A stretch of 64,000 nucleotides of DNA from Sipunculus nudus. Taxonomy: Eukaryota; Annelida; Sipuncula; Golfingiida; Sipunculidae. This document shows, piece by piece, positions 1-10,874 of the stretch (its first letter is position 1; each line of letters opens with the position of its first letter). Location of the stretch: contig CM049307.1 of NCBI GenBank assembly GCA_026874595.1, positions 90,707,830 to 90,771,829 on the forward strand, written 5' to 3'. The notes under the pieces are model-generated. The model did not search any database, was not told where the DNA came from, and was given only the letters and a program-made list of their open reading frames with translations. Made by a program: the position numbers and the translations under genes.

Positions 1-255
1 CCAGGTTGATATATGCATATATTCACTTAAAATGCACCAATTTAGCTTTTTTTTTATTTTACATGGTATTGAAAGTAGTGATTTCAGTATCATTTACATA
101 AATGCTAACATGAAAAAAAAATATTCATAAGTCAAAGTTTCGTAAACAATGACGAAAATCCTATCCGCACGAGGTCAACAAGTACATGTTATACATTTTC
201 TCACATTGATTACCAATAACAATACATATGGGAAATTCTTCTTTTTTTTTTGTAG

Positions 256-394
256 ATTGCATTTTCCCAAATATTGACTGTGCCGGGGACGACTACAAGC
301 GCGTCGCACACGTCAATTCCGACAGCGAATGTAAGACCATTTGTGCATCAGACGCCGTATGTCAGTTCTGGGTTCACCATCGCCCCGATTCAAT
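256..394 (+). CDS. PAN gene exon, N-terminal part of the PAN module
   Basis: The acceptor is a T-rich tract ending in tgtag at 251-255. Two bases complete an earlier codon (phase 1), then 45 open codons start at C-I-F-P and end at R-P-D-S, followed by 'at'. The donor is GTAAGC at 395. Five cysteines lie at exon residues 1, 8, 25, 29 and 35, with the S-E-C-K-T-I-C spacing of PAN helices. GC content rises sharply against the flanks. The other two frames hit stops. Confidence 0.72.
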
Positions 395-1317
395 GTAAGC
401 ATTGAAAGTGTAAAAATCAACGTAAGCTTTGAAAATGTTAAAATCAACGTGCGCTTTGAAAATGTAAAAATCAACGCAAGTTTTGAAAATGTGAAAATCA
501 ACTTAAGCTTTGAAAATGTAAAAATCAACGTAAACTATGAAAATCAACGTAAGCTTTGAAAATGTAAAAATCAACGTAGGCTTAGAAAACGTTAAGAACA
601 ACGTAAGCTTTGAAAATGTAAATATCAACGTAGGCTTAGAAAATGTAAAGAACAACGTAAGCTTTAAAAATGTAAAAATCAACGAGAGCTATGAAAATGT
701 AAAAATCAACATAAGCTATGAAAATGTAAAAATCAACGTAAACTTTGAAAATGTAAGAATCAACGTAAGCTATGAAAATGTAAAAATCAGCGTTAGCTTC
801 GAAAAAAAGAATAAATTGTTCCTGGCGCGGCATACTTTGCCCAAACCATGAACGAGCGAGGGATGTTTGTTTCTATCATAATGTACCGGTTGAGACAAAA
901 TATGTAAAGTGTTGTCAACTTGCAGCAGGACGGAAGGATAGAAAAGTCCCGAAATTTCTTAAATGGTTCTTATGAACAAAAGTTTTAATCTATTTTAATG
1001 ATAGTTTATGAATGGAAGTTTATATTATTAATATAGTGCTGGAATTTTGTTTATAAGTAACATACCTTTTCTCAGGTAAAACTTGTTTTTATACTTTTCA
1101 TACTTTTTCGGATTACTAATTTTTTCCATACTTTGTTTCTAAAATCATATCTTCTTCAGGAGGAGAGTTTAGGCTGTAATTCTTTACTAATTGTAGTACA
1201 CATGCTCAGTCAATATTTCATAATAGAAGCATTTAATTAGCGCAGATTTTTCTGCGATATTGCTGGTGTTGTACAAAATCACGGGACACATGGAATACTG
1301 GAATATATATATACATG

Positions 1318-1384
<67 letters not shown>

Positions 1385-1536
1385 CTCTAAAGAAAAACAA
1401 CACTGTTAATTCACAACAGTCTGTTTAACGGGTTGTGAATTAACAGTGTTGTTTTTTTTTCTGAGTTATACCGCTCTTGCCTAGTCTGTAGGCCATAGAG
1501 CACTTTACATCGAAGGGTAACACTACCTTCTATATA

Positions 1537-1587
<51 letters not shown>

Positions 1588-4500
1588 TAATTAAGCATGT
1601 TGAGAAATATCGTATGTTGAAATATTTTATACTTTTTCCATTAAATCCACCTAATTTAAATACACTTTAATAATTCATGGAATAGAAGAGATGGGCAATT
1701 AACAACATGAATACTGTGTCACCTGCCTGTGTCATACTGTATATTTACTATGGCATTTTAAATTCCTTCTTACGCTTTAGGTGTTATTTGAAGAGGTCCC
1801 CAACCGGTCTACCACGGTTTTCTAAGAATCCTGCGACAACGTGTGGCTTTCCTTCTTGTCCCGGAAGTAAGCATGATATTTGTTTGTAAATATATATTTT
1901 CTCACTGAAACAAACAAAAATTTCGTATACCCAAGCCAAACACGAACAGCTTTTTTAACATTATGATAAAGTGTAACATATCCGTAGAAACTCATTGGTC
2001 TATGAATTATTAAATTTAAAAACACAATCAGCTTTTTTGTGACGCTATGATAAAATGTTACATATCCGTTGTAGCTCATATGTCTATGAATTATTCAGCT
2101 TGAAAATATAAACACCTTTTGTAAGGTTCTGATAAAGTGTAACATATCCGTCGTACCTCATAGGTCCATGAATTATTCATGTGGTGCATTTTTAAATTGC
2201 TCGCTGAACTTGCGGTGTAGCATACTTAAACTGTTCTCAAAAAAGTCATATGTAATACTGACTTAACGTTACCACAAACACAGATGTGCACTATTGATCA
2301 AGCTTTGCCATCAGTTTACGTACTATGTCGGAATTACAATGAAAAAAGGTATATGACCTGTATTCCGATTATCTATTTAAATTGACATTTCATGACAATG
2401 TACAGCATTAGTATCGCTGCATTTAGCAATGAAAATCAACCTAGGAACTGAAAGTACGGATTCACTGAAATACGTAATGTCTTCTTATATGAGTAAAGAA
2501 TTGTAAGGTGTAACACAATCACTATGATATCAAGTCCTCCAAGGCCTACGCTGCACGAAACACACCCGTTTCTACTAGTGTAGTCGCTTATGTAGCAAAA
2601 TCCCAATCCGGTAGGAATTGAATGCCCGAATTGAGATAGCACTGATTATGACTTCATTTAGGTGAAAGTTGATGGAAAAAGTTAGGTAACAAATTTTTTC
2701 AACCCCCTGACCCCCCAAAAATCCAAGGTGGCCGCCATCATAATATAAAAGCCTAAATGTTGCTTTGATATTGTAACTATCGCATCAAAATGAATAATAT
2801 TTGATCAATTTATAAGATTTTGAATGTGTACTGGTAATACCAACTACTCCAGGAGCTGTCCAAAGGTTAAGGAAGGTATTCAAGCTCAAGATTAAGCTTA
2901 TTTACCAACCTTAGATCTTAAAAATAACATTAGACATCTTGGGTACTACGCTTTCATATATTGTAATATATGGTTTTCAAATAGTCAACAGTATTAATAA
3001 TTGCCTTGCCAGAATAATATATCATAGGTACGATATTAAAAAACATTACACTAAGATACTGTCATATGGTTTTCAAATGGACCTTAAAGGTACCCATTCA
3101 ACTACCTTTTTGAAAGTGAATTTGTGATATCTGGCTTCTCTTTGTATATATTAATGATCTAAAGGTAATTCTGGTTTAGGAAAATTCTTATAATACCTCC
3201 GTGAAGGATGTATGAACTTGTTGATCAAAAATATGTTTAAAAACACAGCAATGTTGACAATAGGGGAAAAATGTAACCTAACATGGTATGTGGCGTATAT
3301 GCAAAGGCACAAAAGGTGATTTGTTGCAAAACGCTATTTGCAAAACACTCACCTATCCGACTTGCTGTCCGATGCCATTGTTGAATTTGTTTTATTTTGG
3401 CGAGCCCCACATATTATAAACACGTTGATATAAACAAAACAAGCTGCCTGTGTGCGTGATATCAACGTTTTCTGGCCTATTTTGAATGAAATCTCCAAGG
3501 GATTACCTTTAGTCTATACAGGTCAGATAGGTGATTGGGTCCCTTTAAAACATGACATAGATGTACGTATTAAATATTTCACATTTTGCTGATCCTCTGC
3601 TGATTTATTGCTTAGTATATATCGTCAACAGTATTAATGCGAAACAACCATTTTGAAATCAATTTGTGTGGTTAGTAAAAAAAAGATTAATACAGCCTTG
3701 TTGATCCCGAAACAGGAACAATCTATGACATGTTAACTATTCCAGACGCCTGGTACACTTCAAGGAGCACTAGAAACCTTTGTCTGAATATCTTTTGAGT
3801 TTACCTGAATATAGGCGTGAATAGGTCAGTTATTATTGTAATTGTCACCAAAAGATTGAAATAGTAAAAAAAAAAATATGCTTCCCTGACAGAAGAAGAC
3901 AACACATCTGCACGTGCACAGGGTAATACTGATGCGGTCCGTTAAAAAATTTTAAGTGTGTACATGTAAATGGCATCTGGCGATTTCAAATACATGTACC
4001 TAAGAACCCCGTAGGTTAATGTCGGATAAGCGGAACCAAGCACCTCAAGATTTAGACACCACTGCCATGGATGATAATATAAGGAATTACTATCAGGTTT
4101 GCATCGACCAGAAGATGCGCGTGCAAAGGAAAACCAGAATGCCACAGAAGCTGGTTATAAGATACGCTTAGAACGTATTCGAATAATATTGAGATGGGCA
4201 GTGGAATGGGAAGGTCCTGTCCAACGGCCGTGTTTCACTCACAGCGAGTAAAAAATGGAAGCGGCTACCTCCACACACAAAAAAAATATGAAAAAAAGAT
4301 TCCATCCGTGGTGTTGGCCTTTATGTCCGGATCTACATGGTCCGTTTTATCCAACAATTGTACCGTAGAGATATTTGTATTCCCGTAATGTGCAAACTTT
4401 CCTTTAGGAATAATGCGTACTTATATGCCATTTTACATAAGCAGATGTGCCTTCTTTTCTGCCTTCTTTTGACTTATCAAATAGGGCTGATAAGTCTTTT

Positions 4501-5995
4501 GTGTGCATTATTTGTCTCTTTTTTTAGCTTTTAGAAGTACCTTATCTATAACTTGTAAAAATTAGACCTGTTTCAGCTCATATTCAGATAAACTATATAG
4601 AAATATAAAATCCAGACAACGGTTGCTAACGATCCCCCTGTTGAACAAGGTACTTGGAATAGTTTAATATGACAAGAATATTTCTGTATCAACCCCACCA
4701 ACAGGGCTTTTGGAATTTGAATCTTTCATATAACCACACACGTTTATTTTAAAAGTTTGTTTTGTTGTTATATGGTAGGCACCCAGACCATGTAGTACTA
4801 CTATGAGAGAATCAGCAAAATAAAAAAAGAGATCAGAAGCATCAATTTCATAAGGTCTATTTCCTTTTGATAACCATATCACATAACATATGACAGTGTA
4901 GTGCCCAAGATGTTGTTATGCTTTGAAATATTAGTACATACATTAACTTTGGCCTTCCGTACCCTCTGTGAGTTTCCGACAATTCCTGGTTGGTTGCAAT
5001 TAACAGAACTCATTCAAACAAAGAACAAATCGATCCAATTATCTAATATCATTAAGTTTTATCATTATCTTTCAGTTAAGATTGCCATGGCGGCCTTTTT
5101 TGATTCCATGCATGGGGACAGAGAACTCATATAACTCCTTTTTAGTTGCATCGACAGAAAACCTTCAAAAACGTATAAATCGATCCAATATCATTAAGGT
5201 TTAAGGGACAATTATAGTATAATAGCATAATCTCTATGTTAAGACTGCAGTGGTGGCCATCTTGGATTTCTTGGGATCACAGGGTTAATTAAAAAATATA
5301 ATCTGCATTCATTCATCAGCTTAAGTGCAAATAAAATGAAAGCAAGCACTGTCTTATTCAGTTCCTAAGAAAACGTCGTTCTGTTACACGTGCAAGTACA
5401 CTTTATCCCTAACACTCAATAATTCCAATGGGTGAAGGCGGCAATCTTGGATTTTCGGTGTTAGAGGGATCTGAAAAATTGTTACCTAACATTTTCCATT
5501 AGTTCATATCCTTTTTATGCTAAATCTGTCATTTTTACAATTTGGGCATCAAATTCCTACGGAAATACATCCCCGTCTACAGTATACGACTAAATACAAG
5601 TATCCCGATCGCACTAGTTCACAGATGCGTGATTGGTTACCTGGTCTGTGTGTGTGTGTGTGTGGAAAGGGGGGGGGGGGTTCCCCCTGTCTTTAGTACA
5701 ACGGCCATTTATTGGACCAAGTAACAAATAAAAATGCTTCTCATGCTTTCATGTATCGATTAATATTAATTCGATTTTTGGTTGATGATTCGATTCAATG
5801 TATGGATTATGTATTACACATTGTCAAATTCATAGTATCTCTTATAAATATATGAAAACAAGATAAAATTCTAACAAATTCTAATTCTTAAAATATATAT
5901 ATATATAAATATATAAATGTATTGTTGAATATTCTTATGAATTCTTTTCTCATTTAGGATTCAAAGGACCAAGAGAAGATTGCAAATGTGTATAA
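256..5995 (+). CDS. PAN/apple-domain protein gene, last three exons (5' part outside window)
   Basis: Three exons, 256-394, 1781-1866 and 5958-5995, join into about 86 residues ending in TAA (5993-5995). Introns are phase 1 before exon 256, phase 2 after it and phase 1 after the second exon. Every junction keeps frame and has AG acceptors and GTAAGC donors. The joined protein reads as a PAN/apple module: CIFPNIDC, then DDYKRV, SECKTIC, AVCQFW, MCYLKRSPTG, then a Cys-rich tail ending DCKCV. The ten cysteines and the C-Y-L-K turn match PAN_1/PAN_4 folds, which bind proteins or sugars in secreted animal proteins; a secreted role is inferred. Start codon and signal peptide lie left of the window. 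ATTAAA at 6177-6182 is a possible poly(A) signal. Introns of 1.4 and 4.1 kb are full of repeats. An independent duplicate of the middle exon at 15029 supports the exon limits. Confidence 0.72.
391..812 (+). repeat. 27-bp minisatellite, 16 units, beginning at a splice donor
   Basis: Units of 27 bp with consensus CAACGTAAGCTTTGAAAATG followed by TAAAAAT run from 391 to 812; one unit (526-544) is shortened to 19 bp and the last is degenerate. The first unit (391-417) overlaps the exon end and contains the GTAAGC donor at 395. Five later units (at 418, 545, 599, 653 and 761) keep GTAAGC exactly, giving six in all, and the others carry near-donor variants. Both strands look like open frames here only because the unit is a multiple of three. 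Confidence 0.9.
1304..1590. repeat. Two (TA)n tracts flanking a perfect 25-bp hairpin
   Basis: (TA)n runs lie at about 1304-1374 and 1531-1586. Between them, 1381-1468 is an inverted repeat: ACAACACTGTTAATTCACAA pairs with its complement across a 13-base loop in a perfect 25-bp stem. Weaker pairing continues outward (ATAACTCT with GAGTTAT). It sits inside the first visible PAN-gene intron. A MITE relic or replication-generated palindrome are both possible. Confidence 0.8.
1781..1866 (+). CDS. PAN gene exon, CYLK half of the PAN module
   Basis: The acceptor is a pyrimidine-rich tract ending in ctttag at 1780 and the donor is GTAAGC at 1867. The first base completes the Met codon split by the phase-2 intron. 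Then 28 codons read CYLKRSPTG, PRFSKN, TTCGFPSCPG, plus one base. C-x-L-K is the hallmark that closes a PAN core. The exon has an 86-nt homologue at 15029-15114 and the homology continues into the downstream intron. Confidence 0.72.
1956..2178 (+). repeat. ~83-bp tandem repeat, three copies
   Basis: A block containing GATAAAGTGTAACATATCCG and ending GAATTATT occurs near 1965-2010, 2048-2094 and 2130-2176, at about 82-83 bp spacing, with scattered substitutions. It lies in the second visible PAN-gene intron. No coding signal is seen. Confidence 0.8.
3335..3552 (+). repeat. Dispersed repeat family R3, copy 1
   Basis: It shares an ordered series of blocks with 61008-61150 (+) and the reverse complement of 6285-6440: CTGACTTGC-like start, TGTTGAAT, TTATTTTGGCG, TATAAACACG, GCCTGTGTG, CGTTTTCTGGCCTATTTT, and a final GGGATTA...TTTAGT with CCCTTTAAA. 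There is no coding potential. Divergence between copies is high, so insertions are old. Confidence 0.6.
4195..4290 (+). mobile_element. tRNA-SINE fragment, internally deleted
   Basis: AATGGGAAGGTC, CAACGGCCGTGTTTCACTCA and then GGAAGCGGCTACCTCCAC with an A-rich end match the middle and the 3' end of the full SINE at 47924-48332. The intervening ~170 bp is missing. Confidence 0.65.
5958..5995 (+). CDS. PAN gene terminal coding exon
   Basis: The acceptor tctcatttag ends at 5957. Two bases complete an Arg codon split by the phase-1 intron, then F-K-G-P-R-E-D-C-K-C-V and TAA at 5993-5995. The short Cys-containing tail is typical of small secreted proteins. It is the weakest of the three exons because only 38 coding bases are available; phase agreement with the previous donor is the main support. 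Confidence 0.55.
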
Positions 5996-6176
5996 CGTGG
6001 AAGCACGGATGATGATACAAGAACTATTTGAGTCAACATTATTCACTGATGATTTTGTGATTTTTCTTTAATCCTAATTGGATTATTGGGTTTTCAAACA
6101 TAATGGTTTTAAAATCCAAACAAATATTCGCATATAAGAGCTGTTTCAAGTAATAACTTAATTAACAATTCATTCA

Positions 6177-6182
6177 ATTAAA
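6177..6182 (+). terminator. Possible poly(A) signal of the PAN gene
   Basis: ATTAAA lies about 180 bases after the stop codon. A canonical AATAAA occurs further away at about 6591. Neither can be confirmed without transcripts. Confidence 0.3.
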
Positions 6183-6284
6183 TGTTATTGACGTCAAAGT
6201 GGGAATTTATAACGAATTTTACTAGGATCCGATAAATGCACTTGGCCTGCATCACCAATTAAAGTTAAAAGCATTCGCCATCTT

Positions 6285-6440
6285 AAACCTTTCATAAAAA
6301 TAGACCAGAAAACGCCGATCCCACAACACACAGGCTGTTTGCTGTGTGTTCATGCATGCACGTGTTTATAAGATGCGGATGGCCCGCCAAAATAATCTTA
6401 ATATATTCAACAAGAACATCTGGTGGCAGTTGACATCAAT
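6285..6440 (-). repeat. Dispersed repeat family R3, copy 2 (inverted)
   Basis: The reverse complement carries CAGATGTTCTTGTTGAATAT, TTATTTTGGCGGGCC, TTATAAACACGTG, AGCCTGTGTG and CGTTTTCTGGTCTATTTTTA in the order seen at 3335-3552. Confidence 0.6.
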
Positions 6441-6695
6441 CAGAATCAGCAAATGTTGTCTTGCAATTAATGAACAGTTGGGCCCAAAGTGACTTGTTTT
6501 TGAAGTTAAGTAGTTACAATTACTTTTTCAAGTAAATGTAATTGTGGTCGATTGCTTTTGAAAAGTAATTATTGGAATTATTTCTCTTTTAATAAATTAG
6601 CAATAATATGTTTATTATCTCACGCTAATGGTTCAATTTGGCTGAATACAAAAGTTTCCAAGCAAGACCATCCTGAGACATGGACGTACACCCTA

Positions 6696-6765
6696 AGAAA
6701 AAAGGGTTCCAACTAGAACCCAAAAGGGTTCTTCAGAGTGGACTGAGTGGGGAACCTTTTAAGTA
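6696..6765. repeat. Short palindromic GGGTTC/GAACCC cluster
   Basis: AAAGGGTTCC, AGAACCC, AAAGGGTTCTT and GGGGAACCTTTT form nested short inverted repeats, like the ends of small MITEs seen in many marine animals. The surrounding 6.2-9.3 kb shows only a (TA)n run at 7247-7286 and no supported gene. Confidence 0.35.
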
Positions 6766-7243
6766 TACTGTCTCCAATGCTCCTGTTTTATACATTCTGA
6801 TGGTTTTGTGTGCGAGTATGCACAGTCCACGTGCCTCTGTTTTCCATATCATACGGATCCGCATGGAGAATAGACAGACATATTGAAACACATAAAAAGT
6901 ACCGGTTGAAGCTTGAAAATCTGGATTTTGAATATGTGCGCTACGCCCATAGAAGGGTATATGCAGGCCAGCACCATTGATCGCGGCCGTTGCAAGTATG
7001 TGTATCCTCATTTGTGCGCAGGAGTAATATAAGCAAACGGTTTCAGAACGAATTTTAAAGAGAAACCACTTTGTTTGATGTACCTTTAACAAATCTGGTT
7101 TGTGAAAAACTTACCAGGCGTTATTGTCTTTGTCACTGTTCATTGGTTTGCTTGAAGGCGACTTGACTCAAAAAAAGTTATGTACATATTTTGATGAAAT
7201 TTCGGGGAGAATTAAGGAAACAGCCAAGAAATAACCAATTTTG

Positions 7244-7246
<3 letters not shown>

Positions 7247-7286
<40 letters not shown>
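7247..7286. repeat. (TA)n microsatellite
   Basis: About 20 TA units. The flanks from 6.5 to 9.3 kb show no recognised gene or further repeat. Confidence 0.9.
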
Positions 7287-7289
<3 letters not shown>

Positions 7290-9329
7290 AATTAAATATT
7301 AGTGATATAAGACTAAAACATTAGAAACCGTTCGAGGAATTCTTCGCGGAGGAGTATTTAAATTTTACCGAGCAAAATGAAAACAAATTGACCATATTAG
7401 AATATTCATTAATATCCAAAATTTCTTTAATCGAGTTTAATGATCAGTTATATTAAGCTGCCCTTTGAACATCCTTGTTTTTTTTCTAACTCAACAACCG
7501 CCCTGCACTATAAGTTCAGGCATGCGTACGAAACGGGCTAGATCCTTCCTGAAAATATGAAGATCCTTCCTTGTTTTGTCCAAAAAAAACACCGACTTTT
7601 AGCAGGGTAGTACTCAAAACAGTAACGTAGCGGCAGTCCCTTAATTCCGACATGCGATCTACGACATTCGGGTTTTAGTCGGTACGCAAAATGGCACCCC
7701 GCATGAGTGGTTTGGAAATGTTTGCAAGGTCAAGGTATGAACAGGGTACAGTAAGCGACAGGAACATACCCCTAGGACCATCTCAAATTGAAAATGTATA
7801 TGCGGAGAGGAATTTGTTGCCATTAGCTCTATATAATCCAAGTCGAAGCCGGAGGAATGCTTTTGTGTTAACCTCTAAGGCAGGGTTAACGTGACCTGTT
7901 ACATTTACAGCCAGCGGGTTACCTTTATCCTTGATAGATCTAAACTTCCTGCAATCGTTCTCCCTCCTTCTTCTCATGACAAACATAATAATGAATTTAC
8001 GACTCGATAGACATTTATAATGGAATGATGAATTTAGTTGTACTGTTATATCATCCATGATACGACCAATCAAATATCCCGTCAAATTTGGCTGCATCGG
8101 TTGAGCTCACAAGAAGTTGATTCGATTTATATAATGCTTACTACAGTAAAGCAACACTTAATTATGGTTTTTGTAATACATTAAGTGAGAATGATTAAAT
8201 TTCCCATATAAACATGTTCATCTAAAAACTTCCTCTAGAATGAACTCCAAGGAAACAAAGCTAATATCTAACGATATGGGCAATTTTATCTTGCGAGCTC
8301 CCGCCTGAAGCGTCTTTAGATCTTTAATGTTTATCTTTAAAAAGTCGTCCAAGCTTGATGTTTTTAAAATACATGAATAATGCATTTGTCTGCACAGTCA
8401 ATAAGAAGGGAGAAAAGAGGAAATCCTTTGTGCAACGTTTGTACATGAAAGACTTTATATATACTTACATAATTTTTCGACTATGGACTTCTTTTCGGCG
8501 ACAACATCGGGTTTATAAGGACAAATCAGAATTCAATCAACTTTCGTCATAAGGAATAAAATGTTATGCCCTAGATGTGGGTAAATATGTAAGAATGGTC
8601 TTTTTGGTGCATTCAAAGCATTTGATGAAGTTCGCCATAAAGGTTTTTGCATTTTTTGCACTATTTTGAACTCTGCTATGCGAATACAATCACAGCCAAT
8701 GTTCCTCACACATAAATAATAATTTCAAAACGAATACTTTAACAGAATTAATGTTTCTCATAATAAGGTGTCCCCCTGTACCAAAATGCGTGTGTTTGCC
8801 ATCATCTTTATGTTACTAACATTTGTCAGTAACTGGCAATAAGAAGAACTTCCGAATAATACGGTAGCTTGCTCTATAATGATGAAAACAATGTATTATC
8901 CTCACATGATTTTTATTAAAGTCAGAGACATAGGACGGATCTATATCGAAGTCCTAGGTTTGAGGTACAAAAGTTTATTCTAACGAGTCCTTGTGGCACC
9001 TTGGGGACTTTATTTTATAAAAGCACTCCGAAAGCGCATACATCCTCCTCAGAGTATTTATGCAGAAAAAACCTCCAAACTATGAATACATTTAAAGAAT
9101 TAACGGTGTACAATATACAAATAACAATATAAACTCCTTGATTAGAGATGGCAGTTTAAGCACAATATCATATCATATCTACACTGATTAAAAAGTCTTC
9201 ATTCCCTTGATCTATATTTGGACATAAATTTATTGAGCTGATCTGTAATCAGTATAATGTATATAAGCATAACAAATGAGAAAAAAAGAATAGATTCAAT
9301 GGACGTACAGATGTGCTATTCCCTTTAAT

Positions 9330-9660
9330 TGTGTCACTATGAGCATAATGCATACAAACGAGACCAAAGGGCAGTTTTATGGGGATCTGGTCAGACTCCG
9401 TGTCCGACAACATCGTGATTATGGAAATTTCAACGCCTGAGTTGGCGCAGATCCTTCCGACTTGGATGGATTCATTAGCCACAATGGCGTCGGGAAGAAA
9501 AACACCAACGGCTCCCACCTAATTGTAAACGTGCTAAATGTAACCTCGCCATCACCAAAAAGCTAATCCGATGCAGAGATAAATATTAGACAACCTGAAT
9601 GCATCCACGGTCTGACCATTGGCACCAGGTCGATTCATCATTGTCATGCAGCAGGACATT
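9330..9660 (-). pseudogene. Possible lectin-like exon relic
   Basis: GC-richer than its surroundings. On the - strand one frame reads TLGIPANVLLHDNDESTWCQ then W-S-D-R-G-C-I-Q (9657-9590), and another block reads VGAVGVFLPDAIVANESIQV then G-R-I-C-A-N-S-G (from 9519 down). Removing the 70-odd bases between cag and gtg joins them in frame, but no standard donor is present (GTTGTC) and no good acceptor precedes the first block. The 'PANVLLHDNDEST' pattern recalls galactose-binding jelly-roll domains (F5/8C or fucolectin type). That resemblance is from memory and weak. A decayed gene fragment is the likeliest reading. Confidence 0.25.
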
Positions 9661-9707
9661 AGCGGGAATTCCAAGTGTTCATCACAGGAAAATACAGATG
9701 ATGTAAA

Positions 9708-9866
9708 CTGGACAATACAAAGGCTATGGAAAAGAGAATGCAGAGGTTATGAAAAGGACAATATAGAGGTTATGAACAGGAAAATACAGAGGTTATAAAA
9801 AAGTACAAGACAAGGGTTATGACCTTGACACCCAGAGGTTATGAAAAGGACAATAGAGATTTTATG
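9708..9866 (+). repeat. Degenerate ~26-29-bp minisatellite
   Basis: Five to six units around AGAGGTTATGAAAAGGACAA, with the GGTTATGA core conserved and spacers variable. Confidence 0.75.
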
Positions 9867-10837
9867 ATTAAAAAAATACAGACAAGACAGAACAAGACAA
9901 AAGTCCTTCGCCGGAGACGAAGATATTTGAAGCGTTTTGGAAAAAAATGGACTAAACGGGTAACGCCATTTCGGCCATTTTACATGAGAGGCTTTACGAC
10001 CAGCGTAATGGCCGTCTGACTGCCGATACATCCCTCAACGAGGAACGCACTTGAAGGCTCTATGTGGATGCCAATATTTTCGTAGTATTTTTGACGTCTC
10101 ATGGCATACAGGAATGCTGTCACTGGACATAAACCAGATCAATCGTTACCTGTTTGGTATTCATTCTAACAACATCTACCAAGTGCGAGAAAAATTATTT
10201 TAAACTCAGCATATTTGCATATTCCTCTGCATGATTGTTTCATTTCTGACCGCATGAGTATAAAGCATAGCGGCAGCCAACTTGTACGCGATAAAAGAAA
10301 AATGACTCCTTAAGTACCAAAGAGACGGATTTCAATTTGGTGTTTGCTTTCACATGTATATCCTTTTGTGTTAATTCATCATTCATAACCTAATATTAAG
10401 ATTATCGATTGTGTACATCGATATCAATGTAACAGGATGGGCGAACTTTGCAGGACGTTCCCTCGTATAGCTTGTATCACGACTCACGTAAGACTAATCA
10501 GCCCAATACATAGGCCTACTAAGTCGCGTGTTCATCACTAACCGGCAAGCCGACCAACAACCAGAACACTGTCATCGGCTTCAGCAGGGCCTAGGGTATC
10601 GACGGTTCATGATACATGAAATATTAAACCAGCTCATTTTAACTTAGACTCATCTAATAATTTTTAGGGACGCAGAGGTGGAAAATTCATTAGTTTGTTT
10701 GTAAAAAAATAAAAGTTAAAAATGAGCACGCCATTTCTGTAATTTCAGGGAATCTTACCTAATCTTACCTAACCAATAAGTCAGCAACCACTTACCAGGG
10801 AGATCAATCAACGTTCGGACAACTCTTTATAAACAAA

Positions 10838-10841
<4 letters not shown>

Positions 10842-10870
<29 letters not shown>
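10842..10870. repeat. (TA)n tract directly abutting a solo LTR
   Basis: The TA run ends one base before the TGTT start of the LTR at 10871. From 10030 to 10840 no gene or repeat was recognised. Confidence 0.85.

Positions 10871-10874
<4 letters not shown>

Larger units (their letters stand above)
2572..5602. mobile_element. ~3-kb element with long terminal inverted repeats (class unknown)
   Basis: The stretch 2572-2742 matches the reverse complement of about 5440-5602 over ~165 bp. Shared blocks include GGTAGGAATTGAATGCCC, GTTAGGTAACAA and AATCCAAGGTGGCCGCC. Near the right end, a ~150-bp unit with AAATCGATCCAA and GGCGGCC/GGTGGCC is repeated two to three times (5017-5470). No transposase frame is visible, so this would be a non-autonomous or decayed DNA element sitting in the PAN-gene intron. 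Older repeats at 3335 and 4195 are nested inside. No clear target duplication was found. Confidence 0.5.

Noticed and set aside
636-833. 65-codon frame on the - strand through the 27-bp minisatellite
   Set aside because: A multiple-of-three repeat keeps several frames open on both strands. There is no splice or domain support.
537-851. 104-codon + frame made of nine-residue repeats (VKINVSFEN type)
   Set aside because: The repeat starts at a splice donor and lies in the intron; the in-frame continuation of the PAN exon stops at once. Kept as a minisatellite, though spliced inclusion remains a question.
6733-7092. 119-codon - strand frame
   Set aside because: No domain, no Met context or splice sites. 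Overlaps a GGGTTC palindrome cluster.
7678-7893. 71-codon + frame preceded by gggttttag
   Set aside because: Acceptor-like start but no recognisable protein, and a weak pyrimidine tract. Not enough for an exon call.
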